This document shows, piece after piece, positions 13,701 to 26,864 of a DNA stretch of 64,000 nt. Source of the DNA: Brachypodius melanocephalos (lineage: Eukaryota > Chordata > Aves > Passeriformes > Pycnonotidae); contig VZSR01001479.1 of NCBI GenBank assembly GCA_013398615.1, positions 13,330,484 to 13,394,483 of the forward strand, in the 5' to 3' direction. The stretch's first letter is position 1. Each line of letters begins with the position of its first letter. The notes below the pieces were generated by a model that was given only the letters and a program-made list of their open reading frames with translations, was not told the origin of the DNA and searched no databases. The translations under genes and the position numbers were made by a program.

Positions 13701-16700
13701 TTATTTCCCATTTAATTTTTTTTACTGTTTTTTTTGCCCTTGGATATCAGTCTATTCATCTTTTAAAAAGCTTAAGGCTGAATCAAGTTAGGGAATGGTA
13801 TACAACAAGAGGCAGCCTAGTCTCTGAAGGCCCATTTAAGTCTATTTTTATAAAAAGAATCAAATTCCAGTTTACAGTAAGCATATGCTTCAGTTGACAT
13901 CTGTTTCTAAGACTTGGATGCTTTGTTTGCATAACAGGCACCAATAAATGGCCTTGTTTTAAGTCTGCTCACTCAGTTGTATTTGGGTTGTTCAGCTGGG
14001 GATTTGAGTTGCAGCTGATCCCCTACCACTCATAGCAGATATGAAAGGGAAGAAAAAAAATTCTGGGAAACAGAGTCTTATTTGTTAATGGAGATTTCAG
14101 CATTCTCAATAAACCACTTTCTTTTTGTTAGATGGCTACTTAATACTTGTTTGCCCAGGTAGAGAAGCGTTTGAAAGTGTCAAGTATTAAAGATGATTAA
14201 AAGTTTGTTTATTTTTTTACTGTTGTATTTAATAACATTTGTATGGTTCTCAGCTGACAAAGCCTGGTGCATGTAATGCTGGGAATTAAGTGGATGATAT
14301 GTGTAAGAAATGCATTTGTTATGGCAACGTATATTATAGTGATTTTTAAAAATTACTTTTGTTTTCTTTAAGTGTCCATGCCCTACTGATGCCACAGTCT
14401 AAGTATTTTGTAAGCAAAATTTAATTATATCTGCTTTCTTGGGAAAACAAATTCTGGACTTCTCAAGGGAAAATCCAGAAGTGTATGTGTTGCTTCTCTA
14501 GCTTGCAGATTATAAACCTTTCTCTGTGAAGTGATGCATTCTGTGGCAATTATATGATATTTCTCTCGTATGTATAACAGTTTAAACACATTTCTATGAA
14601 ACTTAGGTAATGCCTGTAAAGAGTACAAAAATGTATTAGCATCACAACTCTATAATTACATTGCTTAATAACTACTGTAGTTTTTTAAAAGCAATAATAT
14701 CAGCACTGCTTCCTTGTTAGTATTTTGAACTTCCCCCCTAAATTATTGTAAGGTGCTCTCTAGTAGTGTACAGAATGTGTAACGTATTTCAAGTGGATTT
14801 ACTTATCAACTTTTTCTAGTGGCACCAACAGCAGTAGTGTGAAATATATCTACTCCATTTACTCTTATCCATTGCACCTACTTTCTTTTTCCCTTTAATT
14901 TTTATATATGGTAAAAATTTCATTGAAGAGAGATTTTAGATGACAGGACTGTAATTTTAAAACCAATAGAAGAGGTGTAAGCAATTTGAGCTTAGCTGAA
15001 GCATAATCTTAGGTTGTCAAGAAGAAACCCATTCTCCCTATGCTAATCAATCAGTATATCAACCAACCAATCATCTCCTCAGCTTAGCATATATCCTAAG
15101 GTTTGATATATCTATTAACTGCCCATCATGCAGCTGGTCTCCAGTTGATGAGATTCCCCCTATCTTGGCATTTGGAGGCAGACAACTGAGCTATCAGAGC
15201 CTCAGATAAATAATAAAGTGGAGATTTCAATCCTGTTCCTGATAGCAAAAGACAATCCAGGAATATAGAACATACTTTTAGAAAAGAGCACATAGAGAAT
15301 TACATTTTCAACAGTTTGTTATATTGTGAAAATTGCATATATTTCATGATCCCTTCTTCCTCCACCCCCTCCCTTCCCTGAAGTAGCAGGAAATTACTCT
15401 TATATTGTGACTCAACTCTTAACAGTAAAAGAGAACAACAAGAAAGTGCTAAAATTAGCTTTTAACTCCTAATTACTATAATGGTGTTATACAACTCCTT
15501 AAAAAAAAAGTCCTCATTATTGCAGCATTATTACGCTATTGATGAAGAGCTGTATGAGAATAGTGTGTCACAACATACTTAAACCTTAGGGGGAAAGTTT
15601 GAATTTCAGAAGATTATACACCTGCCTCTTTATTTGTGAAGTCTGAGCTCAAAACTCATTAAGTAAAAACATAAACTAAGTGTTGAAGCGTCTACCTGCT
15701 AGTATGGAAGTTTGGCATGAGATTTAACATAGTGTTTCAAGGTGTGAGAAATACTGTAGAAATTGATGATTTAGTGTGTTGTCTTTGCCATTAGTAAAAA
15801 ACAGCCTCAAAAAATAAAGTAGCCTAGATTGCATTTTCTAAGAGCTTTCTCCTCCCTAGGGAGAATCTTAGGGTCACCCAAGGGTCTGTGGTCACCATGG
15901 AATGTAATGTAGGACACAAGGGACAGGTTGCCCACTCAAATTGCACTATCAAAAGATGAGGCCCAGTTTCTGTGCTGGCATATAACTGAGCAATTCCTGA
16001 AGTCAGAGGATGTGTGCTCAATTAATTAAAAGTTTGATCAATTCTCTTCCCTGACCTACTAACAGTAAACATAAGCATATTGTTATGAGGTTAGCTTATA
16101 GGTTTTTTCATGCTTTCATTTAATTAAATTAAGTGTAATGATTTGCTTTGCTTTTGTTCCTTTGTTTCTGAGACTCAAACCACTGGATGTTCTGAAATAC
16201 ATTCTCTCAACACTGAAAAATGGCATCAGTACCTAAGCTACATATCTTAGTCAAAGCACATTGTTCTTGACACAAGAGCACTTCCGTATCAGAGTGTAGA
16301 AAGGTAAGTTTTTATACAGCTCTCCAGTGTTTTTCAGCAGAATTCTTGTAGCACCTATCTGCATTTTTATGCCTTGTAAAATAAAAATGTGGTCAGTTAG
16401 GTCATGGTTTATTAGAGTAACATGGAAATGTGAAAGTAATCAGGGAAAATATTTCAGTCTACTTTGAAGACTAAATTTTACTCTTATCACTTTAGTATCC
16501 TCCTTTACCATAACCCACTGAAACACTGATTTCCTGAGAAGGTTGCCCTTGGACTTGACTTTACAAAATGATCCAAAGCACTAACATATATTAATATAAT
16601 AAAGGCTACTTTGTTTCTCAGAAAGACCATACATATTTTAAAACCAAGGCTGGTTCATTAGCTGGGATACACAGGCATAATCCCAGCTGAAGATTTGGCC

Positions 16701-17730
16701 CATTGTGTTTAGTGGTCTTGAAAAGTGCCAGACCAACAGCTATGATTCTTGAAAGCTGTTCAGGCAAAACCAGCTTTGAGCAATGGTAGTGTAAGTTCTC
16801 TTGTATTGCCCTGTGAATGTGTGTCCAACCTTACCTGGAAGGGCCTGGAGGATCCTGAAATCCTTGGCATTTCAGAAAAAAAATTAAATATTTACCTTTG
16901 ACACAGGTTTGCTTTAACTCTTACCGTCTAAATTCACGTGGAATGTGGATCCATGAATAGATGACAAGTCTGGTTCATCTTTGTGCAGCATTCTCACTTA
17001 TAGAACTCGTTACAACTCTTATTCCATGTGAGAGATGAAAACAAGGTTTAGTGATGTAGGGAGATTTTGGTCACCTGCTGCAAGGTGGTTGTCAGTAGTG
17101 TAGGCTTTTGAAAATTGCACACTTGGCACCAGTTGAAATTAACTCAGCAGAAAGAATCAAGGCCTCTTCAGTACAGGGACCTAACAAATTTTTCTAAGAG
17201 TGTGAAGGATGCATGGTCACAATTTGCCAGTACATGAAATTCAGGGTACTAAGATACACTGTTTTGTTAAACAAATGCTGTCAAAGCCTTGAAGTTGAAC
17301 TGTGCATGTAATTACTATTTCCACTGGCACCCAGTTTATGTCTCCTGGCTGTACAGAACAGATACTTTTCTAATAGTTTGGGTAACTGTGCAGAATGGTG
17401 GAGTTTAATAAAGGAGAAAAATATGAATCACAAACTGCTGTGACCGAAAAGGCATTTGTCTTTGTTTAGTTAATCTGATGGGGAATAAACCAAACAACAA
17501 ATCACAAACCAAACAGAAGAAATCCAAGCTCTAGACGCTACTTCTGAACACAACCAAAATCACCCGAATAAATTCCACTTTATTTATCTTGAGCATTACA
17601 TAAGGGTGCATAGGGCAGTTACACAAATTTCCATGTTCTGTATCAGATACTTGAGGAAGATAAGCAATATTAGTAATGCATGTTGACCTACAGGTTTTTA
17701 CCTTCTCTACCTATGATATATCTCTAAACT

Positions 17731-17842
17731 CCAAAACAAACAACCAAATTAACCCAAACGAAACATGAAACCCCACAGGGAAAAAAAAAAAGAAAACCAC
17801 AAAAAAACCCAAACAAACAAAAAACCCAAACACCCCCCCCCA
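17731..17842. repeat. A/AAAC-rich tract ending in poly(C)
   Basis: Low-complexity A-rich sequence with AAAC and AACCC units (for example ccacaaaaaaacccaaacaa), finishing in about ten C. This style of degenerate A-tail recurs at 28.8 and 52.9 kb. Confidence 0.85.
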
Positions 17843-20800
17843 GCTAGTTTCCTCACTTCATCTATAGAAAAAGTGAAACTATGATATTGAAATTGACAAA
17901 GTAGAGATACAAGGCTACAGCTGAGATATGGTTGATTGTATCTTTAAGCTATTGTGAATACTGGAAAAAACCAGTTATTTAATTGAGCTATCCAACTATT
18001 TGCCTGGACATGGTTCTTTAAAATTTTTGTTCTCTATTTAGTTCCTTGTTTGTGAAACAAATAAATATATATGCACTCCAAGTTTATTGTTTCATATTTA
18101 AATGGTATAGTTCAAATATCATTGAATATTCTTTTTCTACGCTTCTCAGAATGAGTGCTCATTTAAATCAGATATTATGAAAACCGGATGACTAATCCTA
18201 AATTCAGGTGTACTACCACTCAGGCTAGGCAGATTGCTAGTTGATCATGCTAAGATGCTCCCTTATCCATTATTGGATCTGAAAAAGAGGAGGATTAAGA
18301 ATTATCTGACTTCTCAGTTAATGTGCAAATCATCTAAAAGCTCAGCTTAGAAAGGTCTTAGAAAGTCGAACAGCACTAAAATAATAATAATGTCTTGAGA
18401 ATTTTTAATAATATGAATGTGCCGTATCACATTTTTAGAGTGAAAATAGATTTTTGTGGTTTCTATCTCAGATGGTCTTTTATCTCTCTCATCCTGTTTT
18501 TATAATGATGCATGAATGTCCTAGAACTCTACTTCTAATTAAAACTTTTTCACTGCAATTTGAAGTTGTCACTTGGGACAAACTCACACTGTTGAAATTT
18601 AATAAAATTATAATACTTTCAGGCAATAGTAGAAAATAATTTGATAAATATCTTTGGAAATGAGCATTAATCTATTTACTTTTAACAAAGCATAAGGCAG
18701 GGAAGGAAAATTATATCTTGGGAAATATATTTGTATAATGAATCTATGATCTTCGCAGGGGTTTTGTCTGTAATACATATTTCTAGTATCTTTCTCTGCT
18801 CCTGGTTATGGTGAAAAAAACCCTTTCATTGAAAAGACTGAAACACTATTTTTCTGTATTTTCAAGGGAAAGGAGAGTCTGTGAACCAGAAGGTATCTCT
18901 TAATGTTCCCTCTTTGCATTTTTAGGCTAGTTCTGCTGTTTGCTATAGTAATATTTGTTTTAGCATTTCTATCACTCCAATATGTATACTTGCCTTTCAA
19001 AATCTGTGAAAAGTATTTAAAAAGAAAAGAGAAAATGCTAGTATTTCAAAACCCTATTATAATGCATTTTCAAATATGTCAGACACATCTTTGTTAAAAT
19101 TAAACCAAGGATTGGTTTTGAGCGAATAGCCCTATATCCTTACAGATGCTGTGGATGGATGCATCTAAGCTGCTTATTATATTGATGGGTTTTGCTGCTC
19201 TGCAGCAAATGAAAACAGGCAGCTGCTTCCTCCATCAAAGCAAAAAGCAGCCTGAGTTTTTATTAAACGAGTGTTCATTTCTTCTATTGCCAAAATTCTT
19301 ACACAAAACAAAAGAGCAGTTTTAGCACATTATTGCTTAACTAGACATGAACAACTGACAGCAAGTGATAAGCCTGTCTGCTTTTCACAACTGGTAATCA
19401 TTTTTGGAATAGATGTTTTAATATAGTTGAATATAAAATTTTGTAATTTACATCTACAATGGTACATAAATTTATAGATCCATTTTTTTGCAGGAGAATG
19501 AAGGCTATAATCACAAAAGGTTTGTTCCAGTTTTGTTTAATTTTTAATAACTATTTGAAAACTAGGTACCCCCCCCACCCCCAGCACAAATTCATTCATT
19601 TGAAAAAGATGTTAAAGACAATCATACCGGTAGATTTGTACAGTTGGCCAGTTTTTCTTATGGAAGGGGTATGCGTACATTTACAGCTTTGAGTTGTTAC
19701 TGTATTTCCACGTCAGTTCCACCGAGCTTCTTAAGTTTGGGCTCTAAAAGACATTTGCAGATTGCAGACCATCATGTTTCCCTCCTAGTCGTGAATAATA
19801 ATGAGAGTGAAAGTGAGAGATACAGTGCTGAGGCCATTTTGCCTAGGCTGAAGATCTCAGCCGGTGCTTATACATATTTTTCAATGATCTGAATATCATG
19901 AATTCTGTTTTAGATTGGAAGAGAGACAAGAGTTTCTACGAAATGTATGTGCATAGGGAAAAAAAAATGTTTCTCTTTATATTCTCTTCTATTTTTTTCT
20001 GGTGTTCTTGTACCTTTTCAAACTCACTTATAGCATTCCTGCTGTGGAAAAGTAAGCTAGCCATTCTGCCTGCCTCAAATTACTCCTCTTCACTGGACTT
20101 AAAAGGTGGTTTGCCATCTGCAAAAGCCAGGTGCAGTTAAGGCACAGATATAAGGTGCTACTGTAAAGGCTATAAAATAATTTTCTTTTTTCACACTGTG
20201 TGCATTTATTGCTGAAGTTACTCACTTGTTAATACTGTTGGGGTAAATTTCAAAATGGAAAGCCTCAGATTAGACAATTGGACTTTCAAAATATGTTAGC
20301 TCTTACAGATGTTGGTGTTTGAGGTGGTCAAATGTCCAGAGGGACACAGTACTTGGTAGCTGTCCTCCTTTTGAAAATCTTCTCTCAAATTCATTTTTGT
20401 AGTAAATAATTTTACAGTTCGAGGCATACCATCTGCAACTAACTTGCAATCTGCATCTGCTGTAGATGGGTGTAAACTTAAAATTTTGTGTACTGAAAAC
20501 AGAGTGAAGCAACAACGATTTTTTTCAGTGAGTTTTTCCTCGCTTAGCCATTTCCTCAATTTCTTCATTTTACTAAAGTGACTAGGTTTGTCTTTGGATT
20601 ATTATAGAAGTTATTTTCTATGGAATATTTTCATTTCTCTATGCATGTGTATGGTATACGCTTTTATGGTATCTAAAAAATGAATATTTGTAGTATTAGT
20701 GCCTTATTGTATGTATTTATATTTTTAATTCATGCACTTTAGGTGGTACGCTAGGTGGCAGGGATAACTGATTATCCTTTCATCTGTGTCACATTTTGCG

Positions 20801-21343
20801 TGCTGTGTGAATAAGGGAATGAAAATAAAATCTTTTCTTCTTGACTATATTGAGCAACATTTTTAATGGTAAAATGATATTGAAAAGTGGCTTGAGGTAT
20901 GGAGTTTGAAGGAAGTTTAGAGCTAGAGATATTTTTGAGAGCTATCTATGCCAACTAACTACAGCAATGCAATTATTTGCAGGTAATATTTACTCAAGCA
21001 ATTACTCCAATTAGAACATCAGTGTTATATGTTAGTACCAATGTGTATTTGGCAGATATACACTGCGCATCCACTTGGTATCTAGTCTTAATTGTGCTAT
21101 TCATAATTTCATGTTTTAACTTTGACTTGGAAGTGAAGTTTACTGCTCCACTGACAGAAGGGCTCATAATATTGGTTAGAGCTTAATTTTGAAATTCACT
21201 CCTAAATACTGTGCTGTTGAACCTTGATTTTGATCTGCTGTCTTACTTCTCCAAGACCCTCAGCAGATGTACTGTGCTTCTTGCTGTGCAGAGTGGTGGT
21301 GATCCACAGAAAAATTAAGCAGGATAAAATTATCAAACTTACC

Positions 21344-21400
21344 TTCCCATGTGACTTGAATACAGTCACACAGTCAGTAAAAAATAAGGTTTGATACTCT
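21344..21400 (-). mobile_element. Possible MIR-like fragment
   Basis: catgtgacttgaatacagtc followed by acacagtcagtaaaaaataa recalls the reversed MIR core (gtgacttgcccaaggtcacacagtcagtaa). Short and diverged, so the call is weak. Confidence 0.4.
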
Positions 21401-21572
21401 AAAATTAGGGTTGTGACAATGCTACAGTCCTCTAAGAATGGAAGAACTTTATTTGAAAATCCTAGAATTCCTTACCTTATATTCTTATAATAGCTTTTTC
21501 CAGTAAATACTTTAGTTTTGGGGATTTTCCATCCTCTCTACAGTCTTTTAGCAGAGGTGATGGGGAATAATT

Positions 21573-21588
21573 GCCTGTCCGGACAGGC
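21573..21588. repeat. Perfect 16-bp palindrome with CpG centre
   Basis: gcctgtccggacaggc equals its own reverse complement. It lies in AT-rich DNA between taatt and cattaattt. It could be a dimer-binding site for a transcription factor; no factor can be named from sequence alone. Confidence 0.9.
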
Positions 21589-22502
21589 CATTAATTTAAC
21601 ACCTCTCCACAGTGTATTGTAGTGCTAAAGATTTTTCTGCTCTCCACTAAGCGTGTGTCTCGGTGTGGAAGGATAAAAAGTGCCTTACTTAGGGTCAGAA
21701 AACAGTTCATCATTGCTCAGTGCAGTTGTTGATAGGACTTTTGAGACGTTATTCATCACTTTGCCCAAAAATGCTGTTTTCTCTCTCTCACTTTGATGAC
21801 TATTAAAGCAAATAAGGTGATTTCATGTAGTCAAGAATCAGGACAAACTAGAAAAATGATCTTTTTGAGTATATTCATATGGGGAAAATAACTGACTTTT
21901 CAAATTTAAATTGTCTTTGCTTTGGAAGGTTAAGATAGAATTTGTAGAAAATTTACTTGCGACTTCAAATGAATAGGAAGACATCTCATAGTTGAACAGT
22001 GCAAATAAAAGACAAAATTTGAATGTTGATATCAGACGTCTGTACATGTGGCTGTGAGAAGTGCTGGGGAAATGTGAAAATAATTTCAATTTGGCTTAGC
22101 TTTGAAAGTAACTTCTTAATCTGCTAGCATGAGTTAAGCAGTTGTAGGACAGCTTTATACCTCCTACTCAGAGCTCCTAGGGACAGCTCACCTGTCACCT
22201 CTAGTTGCCCCTATATTTCCTGTGTGTAGTGCTGGCAGGACAGTAAAGCAGAGTTCCACTAATCTTGCACTATCCCAGTTAAAGTAATCAGTAGCTACCG
22301 TGATTTCTTTGTACCTGTGGAGCACTGCTGAGGCATAATAGCTCCAATAGTCAGGTGTCTTTCTTAAAAATACACGTCTCAAAATCCTTTTCTACTGACA
22401 TGATGTTCTTTAAGAATTTCACATCAGATCTCAATATTTGTTATCCAAAGGTTGACAGCATTCTTTAAAATATGTGGTAAAAAGCAACAAGAGGAGAGAA
22501 AC

Positions 22503-22520
22503 TTTTTTTTTTTTTTTTTT
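22503..22520. repeat. Poly(T) run
   Basis: Eighteen consecutive T. Confidence 0.95.
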
Positions 22521-22821
22521 CCTTTCTTAAATACTGGAGACTTTATTTCTGGTAGACAATTTTCTGTAATATCAGAGTATTCAGCATTTTTAGGTTTGTT
22601 TCAAAGGAAGCACAGGCTTTGTGTAGCTTTGGACTATTGCTCCAGCTGATCATTAAAACACAACATCCTCATAAGGCTGTCTACACAGGGCTTAGTCCAC
22701 ATGGCCTGAAGGTTGCTTTAAGAATCTGTTGTGCTGTGACTAGTGCAGAAAGACCTGACACTTTCCAATAGCAAGCACTATGAAAGTGATAAAACCAATT
22801 TAAGTTATGTTTCTTTCCATT

Positions 22822-22902
22822 ATTAAGATTAAGATTTTTTAAGTATTTTTTAGTATTTTTTTAGTATTGTTAAGATTAAGATTAAGATTTTTTTAGTATT
22901 GT
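22822..22902. repeat. Imperfect local tandem repeat
   Basis: Alternating ttaagattaagatttttt and agtatttttt units occur about three times; the gattaa unit is expanded in the second block. Likely replication slippage. Confidence 0.85.
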
Positions 22903-24849
22903 TCCTCTATAAGAAGATCTTGGGTACCTTTCTTTGGTTACATCATACCTCATGGTATAAGGATAATGGGTTATTTTTCTTGGCCTTCCCATAATTTCAT
23001 TCTGTATGTCTAAGCAACTTATTCAGTTTATGTCTCTTACTTTGGTTCCCAAAGTGCAAACTTGGGGCTGTACAAATTTGTGATATCATCAATTTTTTGT
23101 GAGGTAGACTCCATTGCTGTGGTGACATTTTAGGATATGGTTACAAGAGTGTAGAAATGCCTTTATTTTGTATGGCTGTGATGCATTTGTAGCATTTCTC
23201 AACTCATCATTGTGTGATTTGATGATATTATTTTTCTACTCCTTCTACTGTAATAAGTACCATAAATCTGTCTGGAAGTAGGCAACATCTTTCTTATGGC
23301 ATTTTACTGAGAATCCCGCTCCATCCTAGTGGTGAAAGGATCCTTCAAGAGTTGAAATGTTGGCAGGCATGAGCTCTGTCCCATGTCTTCCGACATGCCC
23401 ATTCTTGAGGGTCTCCTTTGAACACCAGTGCAACTTAATTTTTTCATGTTTCAATAGAGATTCCAATGCTTTATTCTGTAATTATTCTGTGTTCTTGAGT
23501 TGTAGTTATCAAGGTGATAAAGAGTTTTAAAACCTCCGGCAAACGTCATAAAATATTTATTTTTGCAAAAAGAAATTCTTGTTTCATCATACAGTGAGAT
23601 TTTTTTGCCCCTCTATCTAGGACTTATAGAATATTTATAGCCTTGAAAATACAAGCACCATTTGGGGGTCTTTTGATACTCTTTTGCCTATCCATCTGTA
23701 AATAGTTTGCTATCTTGTACATGTAAATAGGTAGCATCCAATGTTGTGTATTTTTAATCAAATTCAGAAATCAAAATGAGAATAATTTTATTTTAAATAT
23801 GAAAGAATTATTTTAAGTGTGTTCATAGGAAACTTAATCCGTATCCATATGTATGTGTTTGTAGGAAATAAATTGTGCTTTTCACAACGTAGTAGTAGTT
23901 GTTAATTCATAGGAGTTCTGCATTTCTGCATTACAGCTGTATGTTTTCCGACAGAAGCAGAACTATCTTTCTTATACTTGCAACTTCAAAATGTAGGTCA
24001 TTGTGTTGGCAAATGTAGGTCAGAGGAGGAAGAAGACAGAATGCAAACTCCACCGCATGGATCTTTCAGCTTATCCCTTTTTTGAAGGTAAAGAGGCTTA
24101 CTGTACCTGTTCAGGCACGAGAAGCTTTTCCTTTTACTAAAATTAACACAGGTATTCTGGCTGCTGGCTTCTTGGCTTAGCTGGGAGCACAGTGTGCTTC
24201 CATACTTGAGACTTGTTCATGAAAGACCTCCTGACTCCTGCTTCTTTAGCTACCAGATGCTTATACCATTGCTGAGGTGATCCTTTCTTCCCTGTGGGGG
24301 AAGGCAGTGGGAAGGAGAGCTGTGCACGTTGCTGGCATCTGCCTGAAGAAGATCATTGTCTTTGCAAAGGTGCTTCACCCTTCTCTCAGCACAGAGCTAT
24401 CAATACACCTGCAGTTCCAGCCGGTATCAACCCTGTAATAGTAGCAAGGGGAGGAATGGTGACCCCTAAGAAAAGCTTCAGTGACAGCATTCAAAGTGCC
24501 CTCTCAATAATAACTGCAGAAAAGTGAGAGATGTTTGACTGAGGGAAGTGAAAAGTCAGATGTTGAAGGATGTTTGCTACAATTGACTAGTATTTTTAAA
24601 ATTCACTCAGGCTAGAAATTTGCTGTAAAAGGGTTTCAGTTGTGTTTGTGGGTGTGAGGGTTTTTGTAATGTGAGATATAAGTATTATAAATGGTGTTAA
24701 ATTAGCCGTATCTTTGCTAAATATTAAAAAAAAAAAACTTTTATTGCTTGAGTATAAACTAGTCAATGCAAACTGAAACATTCTTTATGTTATACACTAA
24801 AATATTTAAACAGTTATTGTATTTATTGCAAAATCTGTCATTTTAGCAT

Positions 24850-24875
24850 ATTTCAATGCTCAAAAGCATTGAAAT
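24850..24875. repeat. Perfect inverted repeat, 11-bp arms, 4-nt loop
   Basis: atttcaatgct, loop caaa, agcattgaaat. The stem is too short and too AT-rich to argue for a functional RNA. Confidence 0.9.
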
Positions 24876-26365
24876 GCTCAAAGGGAGATGAAAAACCCTG
24901 TACAATTCTTAGTGTATGTTTCACTAAAGAATGGGTAGTTTTGTGTGAATATTTATTTTAACCCTTAGCAGGTCTAAGCAAAATAGCACATTCAAAAACA
25001 CCTGATCAGACTGAACTGTCATAAACAGGACAAATACAAGTATTGCATTAGTAGTTTCATCATAGATATATATCATCAGTCTATTTTTCCCCCTTAAATA
25101 GCTTTGTAATACAAAAGTTATATGCAAAGTTTTGGAGAGATCCTGTCTTGGCTTTTGCTTGATCTGCATGCAGTCAAGATGTTTTTAAATTTTCATTATT
25201 CCTCACTAGGAGTAAGAGTAGTTTAGAATACTTACTGGATGGAAAGAAAGAGTTATATTGGTGATAGTTTCATTCAGGCTTTAAGTGATTTAAAGGATGA
25301 CAATTTTTCTCCCAAACTTCTGGTTCTGTTAAAAGTGTGCTGATGTTTTTAGCCTTGAGAACAAAAAACTGGTAAAAATGGTCTAAAGGATACACATACC
25401 TAGTAAACTGCATGGAATTCAACTTACTTGTCTAAAATATCTAAAAGATGCTCTCTATGTCAAATAAGTTTACTGGAACCATTGAAATGTCTGTAGTTCA
25501 TAATATGAAGTTTGTGTCTCAGTTCTTAATGCCATGTGTTGTTGGAGGGGGGACGTAGACTCTGGATTTTACCCATGGACAAACACGTAAACGTGGTTTT
25601 TCATTGCTAAGCAACCACAGATGAAAACCACATACAATTATAATTCAGCTGCATATGCCTCTGATTCTTTCTCCTTTAACTCTGGGAACGTTTGCAGACA
25701 TAACTCAAGTTGCTGAGTATGAGTCTGTTTTCCTCAGGCCCCCTGAAGCAATGAAGTCTGGTGCCTGCAGGAGAGTGTGCAAGGCACATGGGATCTGTGC
25801 TGCCCTCCCTGTGGGCCACAGCACTTCAGCTGGACATTCCAGTCAGGTGGGAAACTGGTCTGGCAAAACAGCCAGTTTCGTGAGAGACTGGTTTTGAAGG
25901 AATAAATTTACATGGAAGCCTCCAAGTAGTTGTCAATGTTTATGATGACCAGTGTACATTTTATGATGGAAGCTAATAAATTAATGAATAATACAGATTG
26001 GGTGAAGAAAGTGTAATTGCTCCTGGCTATTTCTGTAGGAGAACTAAGGGAATTCAAATGAACATGGTAGGGAAGCAAGTATAAAATGAGAGAGGAGGGG
26101 TTTCTTTACACAGCAGGGTGAAACTGTGCTGCTTCCTGGCGCAGCTCTGCAAAGTTAACCACAGAACAACCAGAAAAATCCTTCAGTGCCTGTTAAAAAG
26201 AACTTTCCACTTGTATTTCCTCTTCTCCTTCTCCTAGTCCTGGATTTTTCCTTAGCATTGCTGCTGGTCAGTCTCCCTTACAGTCAGACTGATGCCTGAC
26301 CTAACAAAAACTAAGAGAAAAGGAGCTAAATAAAAAGAAACTGGCAAGAAATTGAGTGACTGTGG

Positions 26366-26384
26366 GATGATGATGATGATGATG
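26366..26384. repeat. GAT trinucleotide repeat
   Basis: About six GAT units in a row (gatgatgatgatgatgatg). Confidence 0.93.
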
Positions 26385-26803
26385 TAGCTAAAGAAAAGTG
26401 AGAGGGCTCCTGTGCCCTGTTGGAAACAGGCTACAAGGCAGAGCTGGCCTTGCATCTGGCCTAGTACAAACAGGTTGATGTTCATGTGAATGCCTAAGTG
26501 AGTTAAATTTTATTACTTTTAAAGTCTTGAGTATTGCATGTGTATGTGTGGATATATGTGTGTGTTTATGGGTGTATGCATGTATCTATAAATTTCTGAT
26601 CATTAGTTGTGATGAAATCTATGAAATACTGAATTCCAATGCTTAAATCCTAGGTCTTCTTTTTAATTTTCTTTATTTCATGTTATTACAGCAAATATAG
26701 AAAATAAAAGAGGTAGAGGTTTGCAAATGGTAATATGCATTCAAATATTATTTCAGACCAGAAACAAGTCTGTTCTAAGAAGGCAACTATCTTTGTTTTA
26801 TAG

Positions 26804-26864
26804 GTCTGTGGCCATCTGAAGAAGTGCTGGCTTACTACTGCCTAAAGCATAATGAAATATTCAG
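26804..26864 (+). CDS. CAMKMT: CAMKMT coding exon (human exon 4 equivalent)
   Basis: This is the first recognisable coding exon of calmodulin-lysine N-methyltransferase in the window. It begins after the acceptor ttttatag with the last two bases of a split Cys codon. It then reads LWPSEEVLAYYCLKHNEIF and ends with the first two bases of an Arg codon at the donor ag|gtacag. The human protein has a nearly identical stretch here (IWPSEEVLAYYCLKHNNIF, from memory). The segment lies just before the SAM-binding strand and, in this family, forms the N-terminal helix that packs against the Rossmann-like core. The enzyme trimethylates a lysine of calmodulin (Lys115 in the mature protein). The exon is 61 bp with clean U2-type splice sites. 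The split Cys codon requires an upstream exon, which I could not find in 1-26803. Confidence 0.95.

Larger units (their letters stand above)
1..26803 (+). other. CAMKMT: Exon-free stretch, probably CAMKMT intron 3 (partial)
   Basis: No coding exon was recognised in these 26.8 kb. I looked for the peptide that precedes the first exon in human (around SLNVEDVLTSFDNTGNV) and for the segment before it (around CPEYSISLRH), and found neither. Open frames here are short, start at arbitrary points and resemble no family I know. The DNA is AT-rich with scattered homopolymers and a TA microsatellite. It also contains old SINE-like fragments, CpG-retaining patches near 8 kb and 10.4 kb, and a GC-centred palindrome at 21.57 kb. 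Assignment to intron 3 is inference: the first exon found needs a 5' partner, and in human this part of the gene has very long introns. Confidence 0.7.

Noticed and set aside
17036..17085. Possible additional MIR-like fragment
   Set aside because: Only loose word order remains; not distinguishable from chance by eye.
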